Shown piece by piece: positions 21,441-34,900 of a DNA stretch of 64,000 bases. The notes below the pieces were generated by a model that saw only the letters and a list, made by a program, of their open reading frames with translations, was not told the origin of the DNA and did not search any database. Origin of the DNA: Nectonema munidae (Eukaryota; Nematomorpha; Nectonematoida; Nectonematidae); assembly GCA_030549495.1 (NCBI GenBank), contig JAUIRK010000664.1, positions 1 to 64,000 of the forward strand. The letters run 5' to 3'. The translations under genes were made by a program, and so were the position numbers. Position 1 is the first letter of the stretch. Each line of letters starts with the position of its first letter.

Positions 21441-22499
21441 AAGTGGCAATTGAATTAGTAATGTATGCCTGAAAATCAGTTCTGTAAAAAATTTCAAAAA
21501 ATAGCTGCATATTAGGTATATAGTAAAAATATACTTTTTTTTTTGTATATTTTGGCTTATAATACTTTCTACAATCATCTTAAGTATGAAATATTTATTA
21601 AAAAAAATAAAACGTATTATAAAATCTTTTGAAAATTTGTATGAGAGAAGGAACCAAGTTGAAAACTAATTGAAAAGAGAACATGTGATCAAAACAAATA
21701 ATTAAAAAAATATGTATCTTGACTAAATGGAAGATCTACAATGTTCTAATGAACTAGAAAGTGGTTTAATTATATAATATTAGATGCTTCAAAAAAGATT
21801 TTGAATGTGAAAAAGAAGTTCCTCTTTTACAATTGAAAAATATTTAAATCTATAGCTTATCATCTAGGATTACAATTAAAATTTAGCTAAGATCGGTAGG
21901 AAATCTGAAAATTTAGAATAGGTCAGATTTATCAAAATGGCACAGATGCCAATATGTGAGAATTTAGTCACTATCAAGATATTTTTAATTTATTGAATTT
22001 GTCCATCTTTTTCCTTTTGTGTCAAAGAAGTAATTTTTTAGATGAAGAACGTTGACAACTTTTTGTAATTGAACAATCAACATCACGAATGATTCATCAG
22101 AAAAAAACATTTGAAATGAGATTGGTTGACAAATATTCAGGCCTGATAATAAAATACACGAAGATGAAAAGCCTAGAGAGGAAAAAAGTAATTTTATCCT
22201 TATAAAAAAATTTTCGAACACACATTGAAGAATATAAATTTCTAATGAAAAAAGAGCTACCAAGAAAGGATCATCATAGAATGAATACCAAAATTACATA
22301 CTGTAAATTATAATATGTCGTAGAGACTACAAGCCGATAACGAATTTGTAGTCAAAAAGATGGAGGTCCTATCGAGTTACATATGTTACTGTAGAATGAA
22401 ATATTTTGAGTGAATTAAACACCTAAAGTTGGTTTATTAAATAAATTAAGAAAATAATTACTAGAGAAATACTGCAAGTAGAAGTGATTTTTATGTTTA

Positions 22500-23580
22500 T
22501 ATATTTGACATTTATTTACAGGTTTAATCGATTTTTTTGACAGGTTTTATTGATTTCATAAAAAAATGAACATCACCATTAAATTCTGCATACTTGAAAT
22601 GTATAAAAAACTTTAAAAGAATAAAAATTTTAATTTTGACATGGGCTGTCATATTTAAATTATTTTGTCAGGTTTGACTAATATTTATAAAAAAAAGAAT
22701 ATAACCAGTAAACACAGCCTACTTGAAAATGGGTATATGTATGTGTAAAATGCCATACATACGGTAAATTTCATCACTTTCCTATACTTTCTATTAAACG
22801 TAATTCTCTAATTCAAAAAACCGTGCCTGATCCCTTCTTTTTAGGATAAATAAATTTTTTTGACAGTTTTGGTTGATTTTTATAAAAAAAATGAATATCA
22901 CCACTGAATTACGAAGCTTAAAATGGGTATATATGTGTAAAAACTTTATATTATTACTTAGATAAAAAGATTCTTTTTAAGATGAGCTGTCATATATAAA
23001 TCAAAATATAAAAATTTTTTTCTATTTTTTCTATTATATTTTATATTTTATATTTTCATATATAAAAAATGAATATAACCACTGAATTCAGCATATTTGA
23101 AAATGGGTATACATGTGTAAAAAACTTTATATACTTATTTAGATAAAAAGTTCCTTTTTGAGATGAGCTGTCACATTTAAATCAATTTTTTGACAGGTTT
23201 GATTGATTTTCATAAAAAAAAATGAATATCACCACTGAATTCAGCATATTTGAAAATGGGTATATATGTGTAAAAAAACTTTATATACTTATTTAGATAA
23301 AAAGTTCCTTTTTGAGATGAGCTGTCACATTTAGATCAATTTTTTGACAGGTTTGATTGATTTTCATAAAAAATAAATATCACCACTGAATTCAGCATAT
23401 TTGAAAATGGGTATACATGCGTAAAAAACTTTATATAATTATTTAAATAAAAAGTTCCTTTTTGAGATGAGCTGTCAAATATAAATCAATTTTTTGACAG
23501 GTTTGATTGATTTTGATAAAAAATGGACATCACCACTGAATTCAGCATAGTTGAAATATATATGTAACATTAAAAATATT
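22500..23580. repeat. second tandem array, about 155-185-bp monomers
   Basis: Units contain ttttttgacaggtttgattg, then caccactgaattcagcatat, then gagatgagctgtcacattta. Clear copies start near 22535, 22668, 22860, 23189, 23345 and 23497. The last two intervals are 156 and 152 bp, and copies near 23.2-23.5 kb are the most alike. A single inverted unit also occurs at 15420-15540. Confidence 0.8.
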
Positions 23581-24949
23581 TATAAAAACTTATTAATATC
23601 TGAGAAAAATAGGGGGGGGCACTTTACGCCCCCCAGCACTTTAGCGGACAAATTTTGCCCAGCACTAATAGGGTTAAGATGTATTTTGTCCCTTTTTTTT
23701 AATTATCTTCAGAATATCTTCGTTCATCCATAGGTTAAATGAAGTTATGTAATAATTATTGGACCTCTATTATAATTGGATTGTTTGGAAATAAAATTTG
23801 TGTTCAAGTTGATCTCTTTCACTAATTTTTGGTTGATTTTTAAAAAAAATAGATTTGATTCAATGTTATTCAGAAGATATTTGTCCCAGTCGAAATTAGA
23901 AATATTTCTGATGAAACTATTTTTATCAAGATTTTTGATGAATTTTTGCTGTTTTGAGCTATGGCTTTTTGAAAGAGAAAGTAAAATTGGAAAATGATCG
24001 GACATTGTATTGTAAATAATATAAGCATGTTATATATTATAGAAAGAAGAAACAAGAAAATTGTCTAAAAGGGTTTGACTACTATATCTTGTGTACTTTA
24101 TTACAGGTATGAAAGAATTAGATAAAAGAATATTCATAAAGTCATTTATATTTTTAAGTTTTTCAATTTTTAAAAGATCAAATTTAAAATCGCCTACATA
24201 TATATATATTTTTATATTTCTGTCTAATTTATCATCAAAATGTGACAAAAACTTGTTAACACTGTCAAAATCATCTATTGGTCTTCTGTAATAGTTAATG
24301 ATAAAACCTTGTTGATTATTCAACCAAACTTCAACAGTATAGTATTCAAAAATGTTGTTATAGTATTTTGGTTTGATTTCATAATTGATATCATGAGAAA
24401 TGTAAAAAGCTAGACCTCACTGGGAATTATTACTATTATGAGTGAATTGGTTTATACCCTTTTATTTCAAAATTATTCAGACAATTTTCTGAACACCAAG
24501 CTTCTTGAATGCACAACACATGTATTGGGTTATTATTATTTTTATTGAAATTAATATAAAATATTCGAGACAAGAAAAGCTTGCATTCAAGGATTGAACA
24601 TTTGGGCTTACAATATTGAAATTATGTAAATCTAAAATTTCATTTTCGAAACAAAAATGGGAAGCACATAAATTATTGAAAATGAGATCATCTGAAAAGT
24701 GACTCAGAGAAAGCAAGTCACGAGAAAAGTTATTAAGTTCATATAAATCATTAAAAACATCTATTGACTTATCATAAGACACCATCAATCAATATTTAAA
24801 TCTATCAAACTACTTATATATTCGAGATGTTTTTTGACAATCGGACAATTTCTGTCGGTTGATGAGTGATTAAAATTAGATGAATTCGATTTTAAACAAT
24901 TAATATGCTTCAAATTATTTTAGCTTTTTTCTTGAGGACCATCAGTTCC

Positions 24950-25800
24950 TAGATGACAACTTGAGCTGCAATGGATACAGCACTTATTATCCGATTTACA
25001 ATCTTTCTTAATATGTGAAAGACTCCCACAATTAGTGCACTGTTTATGCCATAAATAATTACTACATTTACATTTTTGAAATAAAAGATAAAAACATAAA
25101 TCATTAGCCTTAAGTAAATTGTAAATGTACTTATCAATTTAAAACACAATATTTTTATATTTCTCATTCTTCGATTTAAATTCAAATAAAACTTCCTAAA
25201 TCCATCAAGTCCTTGATTTTCAGATTTTTAGCCATGATGAAGCTAACTATATTCTCATTCGCAATGTCTTTTGAAATAGAAAACATTATTTTCAGAAAAA
25301 CTTTTTTCTGTCTCAAAAAATTCACATTATTCGACTTCAATAATTTCCAGCCTTAATCATAGTGTTGGCAACAGGAAAAACACTTTAATACCTTTCTCAT
25401 TTTTTCAAACTTTTTCAATCGGAATTTCTTTGAAAACTTCTTTAGCCTTATTTTTGACGTTTTCATCTTTTTCAGTATTATTTATATAAATTACATTTGA
25501 ACCTCTAACCACATCAGAATAAGTTGTTTGAATATATTTTTCATCATGGTGACAACTCTTAAGTAAGGCGTTATTTAAATCATGAACTATAATTGATACC
25601 TTATCAATTTTTTCTTTGATCTCTGTAAAATCAGTGTTCAGCTTCATCAAGTTATTCGCATCAGGAATGGTAGTGGATGAATTTTTGAGGAGAAATAAAA
25701 GCGCATGACAAACATTTTCTTTGCTTATCACCCTTGATTTCAATGATTTCATTCCTCCTTCCTTAGCTATTCTCAGAATTCTTTCGACTGATTCAATCAT
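24950..25800 (-). pseudogene. LINE ORF1 remnant with zinc knuckles
   Basis: Starts at MIESVERILRIAKEGG near 25800 and includes IVHDLNNALLKSCHHDEKYI. After a disrupted stretch, the - strand near 24960-25060 reads CTNCGSLSHIKKDC then CCIHCSSSCH, CX2CX4HX4C-type knuckles, as in the intact LINE ORF1 at 2928-4043. It is the 5' part of the split LINE. Confidence 0.5.
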
Positions 25801-25813
25801 TCGTAAAAGTATT

Positions 25814-26460
25814 GAAGAAGAAGAAGAAGAAGAAGATTTATTAATTGATAAAATAAAATTGGAATACACCACTAAACATATAAAAAAAGAATTTAATAAG
25901 GAATTTAAAAAGAAAGACATTGCATATTTATAGTTGGGAAAAAATTCAAAAGGCCTACAAGCCGCTGATATGAATAAAACCCATATTACATCAATGAAAT
26001 AGAAATACATCATATAGGATATTCATAAAATAAATATGAAGTAAAAATAATCACATTAGTTGGAATAAAATACAGATAGTGTGCAGTGCGCATGATTAGA
26101 ATGAGTGGCTGTTAATATATTGTTAAATAACTATTGGTGGTTGTTACTCACAAAGCAATTAATAGAATCACAAGTTAAACTATATTTATCCAAAAGAAGT
26201 TTTTTAATTATATTTTTACACGTGCTTATTTTAGAAAGAATACATTGAGAGTTAAACATAAAAAAGTTAAAGTTATGAGAAATTTTATATTTTATAGATT
26301 GTTTAGATAATTTTTTACAATAAGATGGAAGTGATAAATTGGATTTATTTCGTAGATTATATTCATGGTTCATGTAGTTAAATACAATAAACTCATTAAA
26401 TATGTTAGTTAGAAATCCATTTAAAAGTTTATAGGTAACCATCGATATATTATACCTAAT
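25814..26460 (-). pseudogene. 3' end of another CR1-like LINE
   Basis: A GAA repeat (25814-25836) is its tail on the - strand, followed by an ATTTATTAATTGAT segment resembling the AGTTTATTGATTC next to the tail at 17804. The frame 26131-26442 has NYMNHEYNLRNKSNLSLPSY and ISTCKNIIKKLLLDKY, the C-terminal pattern (R.R ... F.kkLK..L) of CR1-like RT proteins. It abuts the ORF1 of the split LINE, so it probably inserted beside or into its 5' end. Confidence 0.55.
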
Positions 26461-27480
26461 TTGAATAATTGAAAATAGGCGTTATGTTTAATCTCTGGTA
26501 TATTCAATATACCTTTTAACTTAAAAAAAGTTTATAATGTATAAACTAAATATATAAATATAATGGAAAGAAAAATAACTGATGATGAAACAGTTTACGA
26601 TGTTTTTAATAATTATTTTAACCAAAAGGAAAAGACTTCGATTATAATTATTTGATGAATAAAAAAACACAAAAAGAAACAATGTAAAGCAGATCATTAT
26701 AAGGCAAACGTAATCCGTATAAAATAATAAAAAATATAAAAAAACAAACTAAAATATCTAAAAAATTATCTGTATGATAATCTAAATAAATATCTATATA
26801 GAACATTATATTCATAAGTGATGAATATATAGATGATGAATGAGCAAACTAGCAATACCTCCCATATCTAATTATATCTAAAAATTAATGTGTAAGGATA
26901 AAGATTAACGGGTTGAAATGAAAAAATCAATTAACACGGGTCGATTATAAATAGAGACACAGGAATTTTTTGAATCATAATCATAATCATTTTTTAAATA
27001 CGAAAATCAGAATCATAATGATAATCAAACCTAGATAACCAAAAAAACAGAACAAGTTCATATCGAACACACACACAATTAGATCATAATCCTATTAACA
27101 AGTAGAAACCATGGATAAATAATTATTTTTTTTTCCTAAACCAAGAAGTACTTGAAAGCTATGTCCAACTATATATATAGTTCACAAAGAAAAAGACAAG
27201 AAAATTGAAAGAAGCAAAAAATTCAAATGAAATTTTATTAAATCAAAACCGAGGATCTGTAGTGAATGAATTATTTTACAATTTATAAAATAAGGAAGGA
27301 AAGAAAATGTCAAAAAAATAAACATTATGTATAATATGTATGATAAGTAGTTGAGTAGAAATTTATATCACATGTTTATATAATAGCGTAAGCCTCAATG
27401 TTTGTTTTGAAGTCATGTTTTTGATTACCAAGGCTCACAACTCTAAAGTTTTTTGATTTCCAGCCCTAATTGCTGTATAT
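26461..27480. other. no feature recognised
   Basis: AT-rich, no credible frame or element end. Confidence 0.5.
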
Positions 27481-28290
27481 TCCAAAATTTATTTAGATTC
27501 AAATAAGTAGAATTGGATTAACAATATAGTTCTTTGAATATAGTAAGAATGAATTTGTATTGCAATAATTTTATACTTGGAAAAATTTAGCAAAATTGAA
27601 ATGATATATATTGAGTTCGTTAGAATACATTAGTTTGAAAATGAATTTAAGATTATTTTTTGCTAATTTTTGGAATTTAATTTAGTCTCGCTTGTTTAGA
27701 AGAAGAAGATAGGTCTTTATAGCGCAATTAAAGTTCTTTTAGATATAAGTATTAACACGAGTTAATTTGTAGCAAGAAGAAATAAATGGGAATATTTTTT
27801 TAAAAGTGGAACACGAATTTAGACTTTCCTATAAGTATACTAAGGTAGTTTTCAAGGAAAAGAGAATTATAGATTTTTAGTCCTAAAATATTTATCGAAT
27901 TAGTAGAAATGGTTTTATTAAATGTAGTTGTTATTTGGATTTTATTCATCATAGGATAAAAATTGTAATGTTACTTTTAGAAAGATTAAGATTCATATTA
28001 TTATAAATTAAACATTTTTGTAAGCATTCAGAAGTAGATGAGTTGAGTGAGGTTAATTCATCAATAGATTCTTGACATGAGATAGCATAAATGTCATCGG
28101 TATATTACAACAAAATGGTTTCAGATGTATTAAAAAATTAGGAAGATCACTGATCCAGAGATTAAAGTTGGTTGAGGTAAACCATGTTTGCAAAGAATTC
28201 TTGGAGAATTGTAATATTAAAATAAGTTTGGATATTTGAATTGGATAAATAAGATTTTAACAAATCTTATTTATATCACATGTAAAATAA
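27481..28290 (-). pseudogene. LINE reverse-transcriptase remnant
   Basis: Near 28020-28110 the - strand reads DDIYAISCQESIDELTSL followed by NNMNLNLSKSNITIF, the region after the catalytic DD motif of LINE RTs. The rest is too decayed to classify. It ends about 500 bp before the first UBE4A exon. Confidence 0.5.
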
Positions 28291-28320
28291 TTTATATCAC
28301 TTATAAAATAATTAATTTAA

Positions 28321-28419
28321 AAAGTTCCAACCCATTCTCTGCTTTTTCCCTTAACCAAAATCATAAGATTCTTAAAAGTCTTTAATGAAATCAAAATTTT
28401 CCATGTAGCAATGAAAAAA
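28321..28419. repeat. 99-bp direct repeat, copy 1
   Basis: Matches 30921-31019 with about two differences. It lies upstream of UBE4A and directly before a SINE. Confidence 0.9.
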
Positions 28420-28581
28420 GGGGGCGTGAGTAGGGTTGGTTAAATGGTGGATTCGATAACTCAAGGTCTTGGGTTCGATTCCGCGTCAAGCCTGCTTTCC
28501 TCATAGTTCGATACAAGCGGCGCAATTCTGCCTTCTCGATGAAAACACCCCGGGGTACCTTTACCTTACCTTTACCTTTAA
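28420..28581 (+). mobile_element. tRNA-derived SINE
   Basis: A-box-like GTTGGTTAAATGGTGG at about 28435-28450 and an exact B box GGGTTCGATTCC at 28471-28482 (internal RNA polymerase III promoter). A GC-rich body follows, then a 3' tail of CCTTTA/ACCTT units from about 28557. It starts exactly where the 99-bp repeat ends and lies about 230 bp upstream of the UBE4A start codon. Confidence 0.75.
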
Positions 28582-28806
28582 CAAACATAGACTGTAGGAA
28601 TCTAATTTGAAAACAAGATGACATAATCCTTGATTGATGATAAATTAAAAATCATAATCCGAACCATTGCTGTTATTAAAAGTGAAAATTTCAGAATCAC
28701 AATCATAATTATTATTTAGAATCTTCCCAACTCTGGCATGTTTAAAAAAGAATAATTAAAATACAATTTAATAATTTTTTTCATTACTTTCTTGCTACAA
28801 TTAAAT

Positions 28807-28900
28807 ATGGCAGAAAAAAAATCGTCTTCAAATCCCTTTGATTGTTTATTTGAAAATCAATCAAAGAAAAAAGCAATTGAACAAAATTTGGAAAAAAAAT
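28807..28900 (+). CDS. UBE4A: UBE4A exon 1 (start codon)
   Basis: MAEKKSSSNPFDCLFENQSK and on to LEKK. SSNPF..LF matches the recalled human N-terminus SSNPFAALF. Donor gtaatt; ends in phase 1. Confidence 0.8.
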
Positions 28901-31900
28901 GTAATTTTTAATGTAATAGTTAATTTTTTTAAAATTTTTATTATTTAGATTTCTAATTATCTTTAACATTCATAATATACTTAAAATCATTTTATTTTAC
29001 ACCCCTTCAATAATCTACTTTTTAACATTTTAACATTATTTATATGTTTAAGCTTTCAACGATATGTTAACGTTAGAGAAGCAAACTTGCATTCTGTAAT
29101 ATCTTTTTCTTTGCTGAAAAGTTTATACTCACGTTTCTTAACTAGGAAACCAGTCTACAATCTAGATTTTAGTTTAAAAATTAAAAGGACCTTTTTCAAA
29201 AAATTTTATTCTCATTGTTGTAATACTAACAAATTTTTTATTTATTCAATAAGTAATTTTTACGTTTCCTAGACAATACCAGTCAATTATTCACAGATTT
29301 CAAAAAGTGTATTGTATTTTATAAACAAGAAAGTCGTCACAAAAATATTCAAAAATGGGTTTTTTTTGCCACACTTTATATAGCCAGGATGTCTTTATAT
29401 TTCCAGGATCCAGACATAGCAGCAATATTTTTAATTTTTCATACTCCGGCTCCATGTAAGTAAATTCTATTTACTAGTATGTAAAAAACTACTTTCTTTT
29501 CAAAACAACAAAACCATATATCTGTATTTTTAAAGTAACTTAAAATGTTCCCAATGCCTTTTAGAATATCTCTCTATTCACTAATAGTTCTTTGCAATGT
29601 AAGCCAACATCCACAAAGTTTCGCCTTCAAAAATGACTCGCTTTGACTTTTTTTTACCCCAAGCTAACTTGTATTATCCCAATTGCTCAGCTTTGTACTT
29701 TTTTAAAAATTTTATTAAAATAATTTACAAGAAGTGGTTAGTTTAATGTTTATTGGCAACTATACCGATCGTATAATTATGACAAATAAAACACTGATAC
29801 AGTAAGTTTTTAACGTCTTGGTAGACAAAAATAGTATTAAAATAAGAATGAAATATAAATGAAACAAAACTAATTTCTGAGTATTTACTTTTTCAGCTTT
29901 ATTTTGCGATTGCTTTTTCTAAAGTTTTTTTAAATTTTATTGAAACTTTAATAGAAAATTTTATATAATCTGAATGTCTATTTGTTTATTATCACTGTCT
30001 CCCCTCTATTCAGAATAGCATATTCAGTTAAAAATGTTGCTGACCGTATTGCAATATCCCTTCCAATTATTTTTTGTCTCACCTTGTTCAACCTTAAAAA
30101 GATTTTGAGATGATACTACATTATTTTAATTAATAATTAAATAAATAGTATTTAATTAATCTTAGCGTGCGCGCACATAATTAAAATTCTGATTGTCCTA
30201 AGACCTAAGATCTCCATTAAAATGATACAACCCCTTAAACCTTCCTTTTTTTAAATAATCAAAATATCGATAAAAATTATGCTACTTTTTACCAAAATAA
30301 TAATTTTTTTTATTCTAATTCAGGCCCTTTTTTTTGTTTTTTATTTACTCGAACCTATTTTTTCATTTTGTGTATCAATTTTTTTACTTATAAATTGTTG
30401 GCTAAAATATATATATTTTTTACCTATTAAATGTTGGGATTACGGAGTAGAATGATCAGTTAAATTGATTTTTAGAAGTGTCCTTTATGTCTAAATTTGA
30501 AAATATGTTCAATTTATATGACCCTCTAAAGATTTACAATAAATAAGTCTAATTTTTTGATTTTTATTGCAAAAGTTTTTTATCTCTAACTTAGTTTTTT
30601 AGAAAAAGATGAAATAAATTGTCATAAGAAAGTATTGAATCAACGTAAAGTTAAAATCTATACTTTATATATGTTATATCAGTTATTCAGCAATATTCGA
30701 AATGGCACAAAAACGGTTTAAATGTCAAATTAAGAAAAAACTTTTACAAAATAGGGCTTTAGCTTAGGAATGGGAAAACAACAATCAAATATAGAATAAG
30801 ATTGATAAAGAATGATAAAAGTATACCCCCATTTTTTAGGCTATGTACGGGCGTGTAATTAAGAAATACTATTCTTAATTAAAAAAATCTAGAATTCACA
30901 AAGATTTTGGGTTATTTTGTAAAAGTTTCAACCCATTCTCTGCTTTTTCCCTTAACCAAAATCATAAGATTCTTAAAAGTCTTTAACGAAATCAAAATTT
31001 TCCATGTAGCAATGAAAAAAACATTTTCTTTATTTGGGAAGAAAGCTATAAAGCAGAAAAGCGCTCTTCTAAACTAAACATATCGTTATATTGTATTTCA
31101 TTTTAAGATATTGGTGAGATGCAAAAAAATACATTTCAGACAAAAAGTGTGGATGAAAATGCGCTTTTGGAGAAAATTTTCCTTTTTACTCTGAGCAAAA
31201 CTGGAGGTGAAGGTAATCAATCAAATTTATTCTCCTGATTGCGTGTTATATTTGAAAAGCGCCCATTTTAACCAAATCTACCTCCAATGATATTCTCTAT
31301 CATTACGTTCTGTCTTTGAAGCGCAAGAATGATAGAATGGATTCGAGAATACTTTTTGCACATCGCGAAATAGTTATAGACGCGCGATAATATCAACCAA
31401 AAGCCTTGGAATCAGTGGTAAAAAATACTAAATCAGCCCTGGAATCAGTGGTAAAGCCTGCAAAGTGGCAGAAAATACAGGCTAGCAATCTTCTGTCTTT
31501 TTATGATACTCTTAGATATTTGTTACGTTTTTAAAATTTATTCCTCCTTTTGTCTTTAAATTGATAAATATCATTGTGCATAGTTTTGTTGGTTGGAGCT
31601 CAGCTTTTTAATTTTTTTGTAATTATTTTGGAATATATAAAAACTTGATGATTTACATAAATAACGATTTATTTTAGTTTACTTTAAAAGTTGTATAGAA
31701 AACTGTTATGATGTGTATTGAGAGATGCAGGCATAGAAGACTTTGCATCTTCAAACAATCTAGTAGGAAGGGAGCTGGAACTACGTAAATACATTTTACT
31801 GAGCTAGAGACAAAATAACTTTACGCTTTCATGTTTGACTATTTCGAATTTTAGTGCTAAGATCTGTTAGAAAAGATTTGATCCAATTCAAAATATTTCT

Positions 31901-34900
31901 TTCATGCCATCATTTTTTCATTTAAAAAACAGGATTTTTTTTTACGCTCATATTAAATTTTTTGAGTGTATCAATGTATACCATTTTATGTTCTGTTGTG
32001 GCCTTTTAGTGCAATGTTGGTTCTTAATTTGGCGCTTTGTTAGAAAAGTTTGAGATCAATTACCATAATAGGCATCTAAGTTTTCGTATATTTGCGATTA
32101 AGCATACTACTCCCAATCTAAACCAGGAGTATTGAAAATGTATTCCTATTATTATTTATTGAAAATGAATTCCATTAGTGTGCGTCCTTTTGAAAATAAA
32201 ATAAATTCTATTACTTTTTATTGTAGGATTGGCACTGGCCATTTGTTTGTCCTTTAGCTTTGGTTCTTCACTATCAAAGGGTTGCCGATTCTTTTAAAAT
32301 GGCCTTTAACTGAGTCTTAGATAACTTGCATCTCAAGATTTCACTTTATATTTCTAAGGTATTTTTTCATTTTAGAAAATCAGAATGAAGCTAAAAGATC
32401 TTTTCACGTGTACATGCGCGATTGTGATTACAACATTGTCGTTGGAGATAACGAAGTACTGACAAAAGAGAATTTACGAGAGGTATCCTTAAAGCTAATA
32501 CATCTCGCTTCTTTCTCGATCCTCTCCACTTTGAATCGCCGCATTTCAACGAGGTTTGTGGATTCAGAACATTCTACTCGATTCCATGAAATCATACCAT
32601 TTTCTATTGGTGCTGATTGATATACGGTTTATATAGTTATGCCGATATATTGGGATCAGTGAATTTCTTAGACTCACCTAAACGATTCTTTTCACCCTCT
32701 AAATTTCAGGTCCACTACTTCAAAACCCCAATCCTATACAAAGTGGACTGTTGCCATGTAGGTTGAGAAACACTGGAATATGCTATATTATTCCCTTTTT
32801 TTGGAGTTTAATCAAATTTTATTATATTAAATAATAAACAATCCTAGTGTTTTCTCTTGTAAAATTTAAATCCATTAGAAGTTTGCAAACTTTTTTCATA
32901 TTTTTTTATAAAAAAAATTCTTTGTATATTATCGTGATTATTTAAAATTTGCTTATTTTTGTTGATTTTAATATCTTATCAAACATTTAGACAAATATCT
33001 AAATTTTTTATTTTTAATAAACTAAATATTTTTCATTTATAAAAATGAAATTAGAAAAAGTTTAAATGAAAAGATAACGAAATTTCCAATAAATTTAAAG
33101 AGTGAAAATTTGAAATGAAAGTGTTTCGAAAAAGACACAATATTAAAAAAGTTTAACTCTTCAAGATTATCTTTCACACACCTTGAAATATAATTGCATC
33201 TCATTTTTTCCGTTTTTCATGACTACACAATGTGCAACATCAAGGACTTTTTTTGCATGCATCTCGTAGATAGTTAGTTTACATCATCTGTCACTCTTCT
33301 TAATATCTCGTTTTGATTGGTTCACAATTTGGGCGCTTTACAAATGTATTTTTACATTTTATTTATCTATCTGTTCAAATCAAAATTTTATTTATTAGCG
33401 AGAAGCTTTCTGCATCGCTAAGCCAGCTCGCGGGAAAACACTGAATTAATATTTTGATAAATAAATTGTGTAATATGTTACCCCTATAATATTTTTTGGT
33501 TTTCCCTTAGTGTGTCTACCTTTCTGCTTGTAAAGCGTAACAGTTTTTCCTACTTCAATAACAAGATCTTTCACTTTTAGGTTCTCTTTGAAAGACTTCT
33601 TAAGAAAGAGTTTACTGTCGTCGTGAGTGGTGTTGTTGATGGGAAAAAATGTCCATTCACTGTCTCCTATGATCCCACTACTTCCACGGATTTCAACAAT
33701 CAACAACAACAGGAAGAATTAGAATACTTGACGTGTTGCGACTTTAAAAGTTGTGTGCAAGATAAAGTCATGGTCTACCTCTTTGAATGCTATCAGCGCA
33801 TCTCTGAAATCGGGAAAGTACTGAACATTTTGACGCCTTCTTAAATACTCCTTCGCATCAAAATGTCCAAAAAAGTTATTTGAGTGCGATATTTCATATC
33901 CTCGATATGTCAATGAGCAAATCTAAATGACATTTCATGCTTTATCAAATTTAATGTGGGCTTTCAAGGCTTTAATTATGTCAGAAATCAAAAGCACCAA
34001 GCGTTTGGTAATCAATTGAGAAGTACAAAAACAGTGTCTTAACCAGATGGGGCCGTCAGATCAGTATTGGGGAATGAAGCGAAACGGATTAGGGTTCTTT
34101 TTATTTTATTCAGACTTAGATTTCCTAATTTTTAAAGCAACATCAAACTATTTTAGCTAATTAACTAAAAAAAAATAAGTTTGGTATGTAACAATAAAAC
34201 ATCTACCGTTCTACTAACTAATTTATGATATGTATCCCAGATAGAAATTAAAATTATTTCGCTAGCCTCAATTAGGAAGTGTCGTGTGAATAGGGTCTAG
34301 CTAACACTCTGAAAAGCCAAGGCCCTTTGGACCCTTCTAAGTCATATTTTTTCATTCTTTATAAAATACTTATTCCTTCCGCTATTGCTAAAAGACTACA
34401 AAAATAAATTTTCAAGTGTTCCATAATTATCAAAAATCATTTTAAAATTGACCTCTTGGTGTAATCCTTGAAGGATGTTGCAGAATTACAGTTATAGTAA
34501 ACGTATTTTTATAATAAACTGTAATATTTTATCAAATATTTTATAAAACAAAGGGTGTCCAATTTGGATTCATTCTAAGTATAAAATTTTTTTGACCAAA
34601 TTATCTTTTTTCGTTATCTACTTATCCCAACTCTTCGGCACTTTGTCATGACCTTTTAAAGGACATTTCTGTCGAATCTGATTGACAAATTCACTAGAGA
34701 GACAGGCTTCTGTGTAGTTTGATTCGTGCTATAACGCGCTTAGCATACTCATTAAGAAATATGAAAATGGCACCGAGATCAATCTTGATGTGCGTGCTTG
34801 TTTGGGAAGGTGTAAGAGTGCTATCGTTGAAAATGGATCGACCGCTTTGCAAAGCATCTCCCTCTACAACCAAGATCTTGGAGCGCAACTCATTTCTCTC

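Larger units (their letters stand above)
19841..23673. mobile_element. piggyBac-type non-autonomous element carrying satellite arrays
   Basis: 3833 bp bounded by TTAA on both sides (19837-19840 and 23674-23677). Terminal inverted repeats are CCCTATTAGTGCT, identical for 13 bases. TTAA targets with CCC...GGG ends are the piggyBac signature. No transposase frame is present. Most of the interior is two degenerate tandem arrays (about 20160-21440 and 22500-23580), separated by AT-rich DNA. Coding continuity of the host LINE across the two TTAA sites confirms both borders. Confidence 0.85.
17777..25813 (-). mobile_element. CR1-like LINE, near full length but decayed, split by a piggyBac-type insert
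   Basis: The 3' end is an AGAA repeat (17780-17804, read TTTC on the - strand). RT pieces lie at 18977-19216 (FRKRRNSELLHANFVNN, LFIDLSKAFDSICH) and 19641-19835. At 19837-19840 the coding sequence stops at a TTAA and resumes at 23674: the - strand reads KKRDKIH before the insert and LKLKHSHSEPLKQQ after it. The endonuclease part is at 23745-24700 (IYVGDFKFDLLK, MSDHFPILLSLS), and ORF1 with CCHC knuckles at 24950-25800. Removing the insert leaves about 4.2 kb, a normal length for the group. Many stops. Confidence 0.7.

Noticed and set aside
20160-23580. Tandem arrays considered as a CRISPR array
   Set aside because: Units are 112-185 bp, degenerate and without regular spacers, in a eukaryotic context.
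33446-33913. Two long - strand frames opposite UBE4A exon 4
   Set aside because: They are antisense shadows; the + strand frame matches UBE4A and joins its neighbours in phase.
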